DNA from: an uncultured Anaerolineaceae bacterium
Lineage (GTDB): Bacteria; Chloroflexota; Anaerolineae; Promineifilales; Promineifilaceae
DNA: 5,185 bases
Direction: 5' to 3'
Assembly: GCA_937967805.1 (NCBI GenBank)
Contig: CALBTC010000433.1
Coordinates: forward strand, 1-5,185
Shown: positions 1 through 4,724 of the stretch, piece after piece
Position numbering within the stretch: the stretch's first letter is position 1
How the letters are laid out: every line of letters starts with the position of its first letter
Position numbers and translations under genes: made by a program
The notes under the pieces: model-generated
Seen by the model: only the letters and a program-made list of their open reading frames with translations
What the model was told of the DNA's origin: nothing
Databases searched by the model: none

Positions 1-3
1 CCC

Positions 4-759
4 CTACCGCCCATTGTTCCGCTCTTGGAATTGAAAGTTAACAGGTGGTGGCAGCTGGGGTTGGTTTTGCCGGCGCTGCCGCCCGTTCTTACGCGCCTGG
101 CGAATCCCCCGCCAGCGCGTTTCATAGCAGACCACTTCGGCAAGTTGGCTGCAGGCGCTGGGTGCCGGACCATAGCACAAGACGATGGCCGGATCGATAC
201 GGCACACCATTTCCGTAAACCCCTCAAGGAACAAGTGATATTCCAATGGGTTTTCTAGCTGCACACCAACGGTAGAGATGGCCACAAAGCTGCCAGGCGG
301 AACACCCAGGAAGCAAAAATCGTAGGAGTCGGCCGACCCCCAGGCGATGGTGGGGATGACACGAAAACCTTCGGACTGCCAGTATGTACCACACCAGCGT
401 GAGCGATATGTGTTCCACAGTTGAATGGCCAGGGGCCAATCCCGGTAGAGGGAGAAGTCCGGGGTGAGGATCGCCTGGTAGGGAACGAAGACGTTTAGGG
501 CCCGGGTCGGCCGGTTCCAGACACTCTCAAAACGATAGTCTTCTAAGAAGAAGTGGACAGCCCCGTCATCTAGATCTTCGACACTGCTAACCCGTGTGCG
601 GTAGGGAACAAGCCAGCGGGGGATGCGCGTAAACGACTCACGCTTCAGACAAGGAAGGTTATACCGGTTGTCGGCGGCAAAGAGGCGTGAGGTGTTGAGG
701 GCATCGTAGCTGCCGGGTTTGCACACCCACTTTTCGTGGTGAGATTGAGGTTTTGTCAT
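4..759 (-). CDS. DUF4417-family protein of unknown function, complete
   Basis: A 251-residue protein that I recognise by pattern as DUF4417, a family with no established function. The family core runs from about residue 68 to 197. It contains HFFLEDYRFESVW (69-81), LTPDFSLYRDWPLAIQLWNTYRSRW (98-122, given here by its key residues D101, Y105, N116 and R119), YWQ (126-128), VIPT (134-137), W140, DFCF (147-150), a glycine-rich turn (G152, P154-G156), AISTVG (160-165) and a late LCYGP (194-198). No signal peptide or membrane segment is visible, so it is probably cytoplasmic. The tail from about 214 is basic, glutamine- and proline-rich and looks disordered. ATG at 759-757 is chosen because AGGGAG (765-770 on the minus strand) sits 5 bases before it. 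The frame is intact with TAG at 6-4. It is transcribed away from the transposon relic, with nothing visible in its operon. Family assignment is fairly sure; function is not known. Confidence 0.85.
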   Translation of the reverse strand: MTKPQSHHEKWVCKPGSYDALNTSRLFAADNRYNLPCLKRESFTRIPRWLVPYRTRVSSVEDLDDGAVHFFLEDYRFESVWNRPTRALNVFVPYQAILTPDFSLYRDWPLAIQLWNTYRSRWCGTYWQSEGFRVIPTIAWGSADSYDFCFLGVPPGSFVAISTVGVQLENPLEYHLFLEGFTEMVCRIDPAIVLCYGPAPSACSQLAEVVCYETRWRGIRQARKNGRQRRQNQPQLPPPVNFQFQERNNGR

Positions 760-1062
760 GCAGACTCCCTGATTGTGTCATGGTTGTGATCAGCCATAAA
801 CGGCTGACAGAGCTATTGTTCAATAGGAGACTCTAGTTTTTTGCATGACAAATGTCATAATCTTGGGCAGAATGAGGGCGTTTGTTCTCAGGAAAAGGTA
901 GCGTAAACTTGGTCGATGCGAGGCATCGCTGGCAGATTATGGCTCTGGAGGAACCTGCCTTGTTAATCGATGGGAAAGGCAGGCTTTGGTCAATTATAGT
1001 TTCAGTAACTAACATCAGGATGATGGGAGATCGCTTCCAGGTCTTGCCATAAACTACATTAT
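760..1062. other. Intergenic stretch without a convincing gene; possible gene remnant at 833-1015 (minus)
   Basis: No open frame here shows a family I recognise. The longest is a 60-codon frame on the minus strand (833-1015, ATG start, no ribosome binding site). It contains C28-x2-C31, a stretch KFTLPFPENKRP and a further C56-H57, loosely like a zinc ribbon of the CxxC...KRP...C type, which may be a decayed fragment or chance. A stem with 8-base arms, CCTGCCTT (954-961) and AAGGCAGG (976-983) with a 14-base loop, has no T-run on either side, so I do not call it a terminator. No trace of the missing Tn3 transposase N-terminus or left terminal repeat was found. Confidence 0.4.
790..928. promoter_or_regulatory. 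Cluster of four short perfect inverted repeats upstream of the DUF4417 gene
   Basis: Four perfect dyads with 6-base arms lie in 139 bases. They are TCAGCC/GGCTGA (790-807, 6-base spacer), CTATTG/CAATAG (813-826, 2-base spacer), ATGACA/TGTCAT (845-858, 2-base spacer) and CGATGC/GCATCG (914-928, 3-base spacer). The second and third share one architecture, and their centres are 32 bases apart, about three helical turns. All lie in the space where a promoter and operator for the minus-strand DUF4417 gene would be. I could not identify a convincing -35/-10 pair. Operators for a dimeric repressor are one reading; chance or remnants of mobile DNA are others. Confidence 0.35.
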
Positions 1063-2028
1063 CTCACGCCATTTCAACAGCTCAAACGGCCACCTGGACA
1101 GGCATCTCCAACCGCTTTGTTGAAATTAGTAGACAAACTGGAGTGCATTCGTAAAACTGGTGTTTTATCGGTTGACCTCTCCTGGTTGAATAACAATTAC
1201 CAGCGGTTGTTGACCCGGTATACTCGACGTTGTTCGGCTGCCAGACCGAATAACCTTCAGGCCAATCATCGTGATGCTGTTATGGTCTGCTTTTTATGGC
1301 AAACCTACCAGGATACAATCGACCACATCCTGGATTCGCCCGACAAGATCATCACCGTTGTCTACAAACGTGCCCAGACTGAAATGGACGAGGAAGCGAA
1401 GCGTAGACGACGAATGATCCGCACTTCGCTGCTAACATTCAGGTCGTTAGGCAAGTTGGTTCTGGACGATTCAATCAGTGATTCCGAGTTGCGTCAAGCA
1501 TTTTTTCGTCATGTCGATAAAGAAACATTAGCCAATCAGGTAGCTATCATCGATGACTGGTTAGACAGCAAATACAGCCATGTATTTAGACTGGTCATGC
1601 AACGATTCAGTTATCTGCGCCAATTTGCCCCGGCTCTCTTGGCCACCCTGGAATTTCGTACGGCTGACGACCAATCTTCTGCTTTAATCAATGGTATCCA
1701 GCTGCTGCAGGAACTGAACGACGACAATAAACGTAAGTTGCCGGACGACACCCCACTTGGTTTTCTAACTAATACCATACGGCCGTTTGTTGAGGCTGAT
1801 GATGGATCTGTCAATAAACGCGCCTGGGAATGCGCCTTGCTAACAGCGATTCGTGATAATATTCGGGCCGGCAACATTTTTGTGCAAAAGAGCAAACGCT
1901 TTGGCCGCTTTGAAAACTTCTTCATTGCGAACACCACCTGGCAAACTCTACGCACGGGCTTTTTTGAGCGAGCCGGTTTACCAATAAAAGCTGCTGATGC
2001 ACCTAATAGACAAAATAAATTAAAGTGA
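1063..2028 (+). pseudogene. tnpA: Tn3-family transposase TnpA, N-terminally truncated 5' fragment
   Basis: This is the middle part of a Tn3-family TnpA, the DDE transposase that carries out replicative transposition. Recognisable blocks are KRPPGQASPTALLKLVDKLE (from 1087), FSYLRQFAPALLATLEF (about residues 164-180 of the TTG-started frame), LQELNDDNKRKLPDDTPLGF, WECALLTAIRDNIRAGNIFV and RFENFFIANTTW. The frame is open from 1024 (stop at 1021-1023). The TTG at 1117 lies inside the conserved region, so it is not a true start; homology begins by about 1063. TnpA proteins are normally close to 1000 residues, and roughly the first 200 or more are missing. The true gene sequence stops at about 2005-2008. 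The last few codons and the TAA at 2026-2028 come from the inserted IS630 terminal repeat. It is not functional alone. Confidence 0.88.
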
Positions 2029-2033
2029 CACAA
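2007..2033 (+). repeat. Left terminal inverted repeat of the IS630 element
   Basis: Starting TAGACAAAATA, this matches the reverse complement of 3117-3143 (TAGAGAAACTA) at about 17 of 27 positions without gaps, with 9 of the first 11 matching. The outer edge is uncertain by 1-3 bases because A/T-rich target and repeat run together. Confidence 0.6.
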
Positions 2034-2041
2034 TATACTGC

Positions 2042-2581
2042 ATGGCAAATAAGCGAAAACAACTACTTACACCAGAAGCCGATAAGCAGTTGCTTCTGGC
2101 ATTCACAGAATGTAAAGATGGGGCGATGAGAACCCGTATCCAAGCAGCCAGGCTGTATGGCAGTGAAGTTCCCGTCAAGGAGATCACGCACCTGACTGGC
2201 TTACCACGACGAACCATTATCCGCTGGTATAAACGGTACCTACAACAAGGTCTACCTGGCTTTGTTGACAATCGTCAAGGTGGCAATCATCAATATCTCA
2301 ACGATAAACAGATACAGGATTTAGCCATGAAGTTACACCAGTATCGTCCAGTTGACTTGTTTAGTCGGGAAGAGGTAGCCACCGCCGATGGGCTGCACTG
2401 GTGTATCCCTGACTTAAGACGATCGATAAAACAATGGTATGGCATCGAATACAAAAGAGACGCTTCCTATCGACAGCTCTTCCAGAAATGCGGCTTTAGC
2501 TGGCAGCGAACGGCCAAGGTGTTTCGCTCTCGTTCAGAGAGGAAGGTGGCCGACTTTGAAGAACAGTTAGAAAAAAACTGA
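2042..2581 (+). CDS. IS630-family transposase, first frame (DNA-binding half)
   Basis: The N-terminal 179 residues of the transposase. Residues about 30-80 form the first helix-turn-helix module: VPVKEITHLTGLPRRTIIRW, ending in the family's typical GLPGFVDNRQGG turn. Residues about 118-160 form a second, winged-helix-like module with the family signature CGFSWQRTAKVFR. Together they should bind the terminal repeats. The frame starts at ATG 2042, just inside the left repeat; no strong ribosome binding site is visible. It ends at TGA 2579-2581, immediately after seven consecutive A. On its own it lacks every catalytic residue. It may be made as a separate DNA-binding product that competes with the full transposase, as is known for other frameshifting IS families (inference). 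Confidence 0.88.
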   Translation: MANKRKQLLTPEADKQLLLAFTECKDGAMRTRIQAARLYGSEVPVKEITHLTGLPRRTIIRWYKRYLQQGLPGFVDNRQGGNHQYLNDKQIQDLAMKLHQYRPVDLFSREEVATADGLHWCIPDLRRSIKQWYGIEYKRDASYRQLFQKCGFSWQRTAKVFRSRSERKVADFEEQLEKN

Positions 2582-3135
2582 CCGATTACGCACAAACCTA
2601 CCCTGATGCCATCTATCTGAGTGAAGATGAAGCGAGTATGTATTTACAAGCCACCACCACATCCGTCTGGGCACCCATCGGGCAAACCCCTGTGGTCAGA
2701 GTCTCGCCACAGCGTGCTAAAGTTAACTTCTATGGCACGCTTGACTTGGTTTGCGGGCAGGAAATTGTCACCCAAGCAGAAAAGATGAATTCTGAAGCGA
2801 CGGCCGTTCATCTGGAACAGATATTAGCGGTCTACCCCGATAAACAAATTCTCTTGTTTTGGGACCGAGCCACTTGGCATGGCGGTGAAGCCGTTAAAGA
2901 AGTGCTAGCTGAAAATCCGAGACTAGAGGTGATGAAATATCCGTCAGCGGCACCTGATTTAAACCCACAGGAACATGTGTGGAAAGCGGCACGTGCCCAT
3001 GTCAGTCATAATCATGACCAGTCTAAATTGGCTGGGCTGGCTCAACGATTTGAGCACTTTCTCATAACAAACAAGTTCAATTATTCATTTTTGGAAAAGT
3101 TCGGTCTTGAAACTATTTGCGCCATGTCTAAATAG
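2560..3135 (+). CDS. IS630-family transposase, second frame (DDE catalytic domain)
   Basis: This is the catalytic RNase H-like half, a DDE strand-transfer domain. In the numbering of the frameshifted product, the first aspartate is D196 in LSEDEAS, followed by VWAPIGQTP. The second is D275 in LLFWDRATWH, and the glutamate is E311 in DLNPQEHVWK, 35 residues after D275. The usual DN after the second catalytic position is DR here. The only early ATG in this frame (2638) lies after D196, so starting there would remove a catalytic residue; the domain must be reached by frameshift from the upstream frame. The coordinates give the open -1 frame; translation would normally enter at about 2578. TAG at 3133-3135 lies inside the right terminal repeat. 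Confidence 0.88.
   Translation, partial: RTVRKKLTDYAQTYPDAIYLSEDEASMYLQATTTSVWAPIGQTPVVRVSPQRAKVNFYGTLDLVCGQEIVTQAEKMNSEATAVHLEQILAVYPDKQILLFWDRATWHGGEAVKEVLAENPRLEVMKYPSAAPDLNPQEHVWKAARAHVSHNHDQSKLAGLAQRFEHFLITNKFNYSFLEKFGLETICAMSK
2571..2578 (+). promoter_or_regulatory. Probable -1 frameshift (or transcript slippage) site joining the two transposase frames
   Basis: Seven A followed by C give the slippery heptamer A_AAA_AAC in the zero frame, directly before the zero-frame TGA. The -1 frame is open only from 2560 (TGA at 2557-2559), so the two frames overlap for about 20 bases and the A-run sits in that overlap. A -1 slip gives ...EQLEKN-LTDYAQTYPDAIYL..., a 364-residue protein of normal IS630 length. 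Polymerase slippage on the A-run could give the same product. A simple loss-of-function base indel in a homopolymer is the alternative. Confidence 0.7.
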
Positions 3136-3143
3136 TTTCTCTA
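3117..3143 (-). repeat. Right terminal inverted repeat of the IS630 element
   Basis: Its reverse complement begins TAGAGAAACTA and pairs with the left repeat at 2007-2033. It is followed directly by TA (3144-3145), the expected duplicated target. The end of the transposase reading frame overlaps it. Confidence 0.6.
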
Positions 3144-3858
3144 TAAGTATCTGACAGAACGTCTAGGTCGAGCATTTGACAGCTTTCTGGAAAGCCTGCC
3201 AAAAAACACCTATGCTCAAGTCGATGTAGAAGGCTGGCATCTGTCAACAGATCCTGCACAGAAACTGAATTCTGATGGCAAGCAGCGTTTAGATTCCCTC
3301 CATCTCTGGTTAGCAGATAACTTACGCCATACCAAGCTGCCCGAATTGCTTATTGAAGTGGACAATGAACTGAACTTCACCAGCCCCTTTATGCTACCTG
3401 CCCAGCAAGATACCCGTGTGGCTGATGACGTGTGTTCTATTTTGGCAACCGTTATGGCTCATGGTTGTAATATTGGTCCGTATACGATGGCCCGCTTAAC
3501 GGATGGGGTTACCTACGAACAGATTAAGCAAATAACCGATTGGCAGCTTACCGAAGAATCACAGAAACAGGCTCTGGCACTATTAGTCAAAGCCATCAGC
3601 CAATTGGATGTGACACAAACCTGGGGCGAAGGCAAAACATCCAGCAGTGATGCCCAGCGATTTCAACTGCAGCGCCAGGTGCTGCAACGGACTTATAGCC
3701 ATCGGATTCGGGATTATGCTCTGGAATTCTATTACTTTGTCGCTGAAAACTACGCTCCCTTTTACAGCACGGCCATCGAATGTACTGACCGGGATGCTGC
3801 TTATGTGCTTGATGGTTTACTCTACAACGAAAGCGACTTGGCAGGCGAAGGAAATTAA
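3144..3858 (+). pseudogene. tnpA: Tn3-family transposase TnpA, central catalytic fragment
   Basis: This continues the TnpA interrupted by the IS. It reads from YLTERLGRAFDSFLESLP through LPELLIEVDNELNFTSPF, MAHGCNIGPYTMA, WGEGKTSSSDAQRF, YAPFYSTAI and YVLDGLLYNESDL, all standard Tn3-family blocks. The first catalytic aspartate is the D of SSSDAQRF (codon 3649-3651). After NESDL the frame runs into AGEGN and a TAA at 3856-3858. In an intact TnpA, NESDL is followed by a long segment that carries the second catalytic aspartate and the glutamate, and that segment is absent. The open frame from TTG/ATT near 3346 has no biological start there; the true upstream sequence is the 5' fragment before the IS. 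Confidence 0.88.
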
Positions 3859-3990
3859 CGGGTGATTCTGGAATGTGATCCCGAAGGTGCTGGTATTGAC
3901 CTGTCGTTATTGGAACACATCAGCCCTATCGGTTGGGACAACGTGTTGCTTTACGGTGAATATGTGTTGAATCGAGACTTGGTGGTGTAG
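3859..3990 (+). pseudogene. tnpA: Tn3-family transposase TnpA, C-terminal stub
   Basis: In the same frame as the preceding fragment but beyond its TAA, this stretch reads VILECDPEG, then LLEHISPIGWDNVLLYGEYV, and ends at TAG 3988-3990. The block SPIGWDNVLLYGEY matches the conserved C-terminus of Tn3-family transposases (SPLGWEHINLxGxY). It therefore marks the genuine 3' end of the gene, and roughly 200 residues between NESDL and here have been lost. GTG at 3862 is in frame but nothing suggests it is used. Confidence 0.75.
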
Positions 3991-4003
3991 CTGATCCAGG
4001 TTC

Positions 4004-4040
4004 CTTAGCGTATATCAGCACACGAAAATTCATACTACCC
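4004..4040 (-). repeat. Right terminal inverted repeat of the Tn3-family element
   Basis: Read outward-in (reverse complement) it begins GGGTAG, has ATTTTCGTG in the middle and ends TACGCTAAG. Tn3-family terminal repeats are about 38 bases, begin GGGG and end in ACGCTAAG or ACGTTAAG; the inner nine bases are the same as those I recall for the Tn21/Tn501 group. It lies 14 bases after the TnpA stop, where Tn3 elements carry this repeat. The outer bases are GGGT and not GGGG, so the exact outer edge is uncertain by one base. No second copy was found in the window. Confidence 0.7.
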
Positions 4041-4570
4041 ACAGATCCAGGCTAACAACCTCGCTTCGTCGCAGGCCATGATCTAGCAAAATACGCATAA
4101 GCACTTTATCACGTCGGCCGCAAACAGTATCCGTATCGTGGTTATTTTTCAGTCGATAGGCCTGTTTATCACTTAAAACACCATTTCTACCATATCATTT
4201 TGGTTTCTTGCCGCCTGAAAGATGCCCTGTTTTTGACAGGATATAGATGCTCCCCAATTTATCACGAGTGATCATGCCACACTGCTGCAAAAGTTTTAGT
4301 TGCGCAAAGATAAATGACTTTACAACTTGGACGGTATTGACCGAGTATCCATTTTCCATCATCCATTCATAAATCGCGAGCACAAAAGCGCTGTTTAAAT
4401 GAACCCAAATCTCAAAATTACGGGATAGCTCTTCAGTATCACCTGGAGCAGATTCCCTGTGGCTGCCGCTGCCTCATCGTGGCCAGCTTCAGCCAAATCG
4501 TTCATGTAGCGCACCATGATGTCAACCCCTTAATCTCTCGCTTCAGTTCAGCCTCAACAATAGATTTCAT
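4041..4570 (-). pseudogene. Decayed tyrosine recombinase (phage-type integrase), C-terminally truncated
   Basis: Read on the minus strand from ATG 4570, three frames must be joined. The first piece, MKSIVEAELKREIKG, shifts at a run of four G (4526-4529) into VDIMVRYMNDLAEAGHDEAAAATGNLLQ. That shifts near 4443 into GDTEELSRNFEIW and continues with YEWMMENGYSVNTVQVVKSF, LLQQCGMITRDK and GGKKPK to a TGA at 4197-4195. The same frame then resumes with NGVLSDKQAYRLKN and RRDKVLMRILLDHGLRRSEV to SLDL. WMMENGYSVNT and CGMI fit the N-terminal SAM-like domain of site-specific recombinases. RRDKVLMRILLDHGLRRSE is the start of the catalytic domain, with the first catalytic arginine at codon 4071-4069. 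The HxxR and tyrosine boxes are missing, because the gene is cut at the Tn3 terminal repeat. Both shifts fit single-base losses. The part before about 4440 is unrecognised and could belong to another small gene. It is not functional. Confidence 0.7.
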
Positions 4571-4641
4571 ATGCCCCACCGAAGCACGATTATTGACGGC
4601 CTTTCACAATCACATCGCCTATAGGTAGAGAACAACACTGG

Positions 4642-4662
4642 GCGACAAATGCCATTTGTCGC
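4642..4662. repeat. Perfect dyad with 10-base arms upstream of the response regulator
   Basis: Arms GCGACAAATG (4642-4651) and CATTTGTCGC (4653-4662) flank a single central C. It is centred 73 bases before the response regulator ATG and lies between the divergent integrase relic and the regulator. No T-run follows on either strand, so a terminator is unlikely. An operator or a dispersed palindromic repeat fits better. A smaller related dyad, GCCA/TGGC, follows at 4675-4684. Confidence 0.55.
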
Positions 4663-4709
4663 ACTGATCGATGTGCCAAATGGCTTAGTTGCGCAGAAAC
4701 TAAACAGGG

Positions 4710-4715
4710 TACAAT
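4710..4715 (+). promoter_or_regulatory. Probable -10 box of the response regulator gene
   Basis: TACAAT differs from the consensus TATAAT at one position. Upstream matches for a -35 element are poor (TTGCGC at 4689-4694 would give a 15-base spacer). A start 6-8 bases downstream would fall at about 4721-4723, almost at the ATG at 4725. Confidence 0.4.
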
Positions 4716-4724
4716 AGCTTCAAG

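Larger units (their letters stand above)
2006..3143 (+). mobile_element. IS630-family insertion sequence, apparently intact, inserted in Tn3 tnpA
   Basis: A roughly 1.14 kb element carries one transposase encoded in two overlapping frames, flanked by imperfect terminal inverted repeats and by TA dinucleotides. IS630 elements insert at TA and duplicate it. Joining TA at 2004-2005 (or 2007-2008) to TA at 3144-3145 gives a continuous tnpA frame reading ...AADAP-KYLTERLGRAF (or with one added N), which fixes the right edge well and the left edge to within 3 bases. The element is in the same orientation as tnpA. All three DDE catalytic residues are present, so it may still be active if the frameshift works. 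Confidence 0.87.
1063..4040 (+). mobile_element. Relic of a Tn3-family transposon, left end missing, split by an IS630 element
   Basis: The element is defined by pieces of one Tn3-family TnpA in order on the plus strand (1063-2005, 3144-3858, 3859-3990) and by a terminal inverted repeat at 4004-4040, 14 bases after the last TnpA stop. The left terminal repeat, any resolvase and the TnpA N-terminus are absent. Similarity starts abruptly near 1063, so the left boundary is a deletion breakpoint and not a transposon end. The right end abuts a truncated integrase gene, which fits insertion into that gene. No target duplication can be tested because the left junction is lost. The element cannot move by its own transposase. 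Confidence 0.8.

Noticed and set aside
25..439. Open frames on both strands inside the DUF4417 gene
   Set aside because: The DUF4417 frame shows clear family conservation over this stretch, so the others are by-products.
954..983. Stem with 8-base arms as a transcription terminator
   Set aside because: No T-run follows on either strand, the loop is 14 bases, and no gene ends next to it.
1117..1119. TTG as start codon of a 303-residue protein
   Set aside because: TnpA similarity (FQQLKRPPGQAS) extends in frame upstream of this TTG, so it is an internal codon of a truncated gene.
1611..2048. Long open frame on the minus strand (145 codons) opposite the Tn3 tnpA fragment
   Set aside because: Its whole length except the IS edge lies antisense to well-recognised TnpA blocks and its translation shows no family; it is a shadow frame.
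2020..2271. Minus-strand frame of 83 codons opposite the first IS630 transposase frame
   Set aside because: It overlaps the helix-turn-helix coding of the transposase and has no recognisable features.
3993..4051. Direct repeat GATCCAGG at 3993-4000 and 4044-4051, flanking the Tn3 terminal repeat
   Set aside because: It is tempting as a duplication, but one copy lies inside the transposon and the other in integrase codons, and flanking bases differ. Tn3 elements duplicate 5 bases outside both ends, so this is probably chance.
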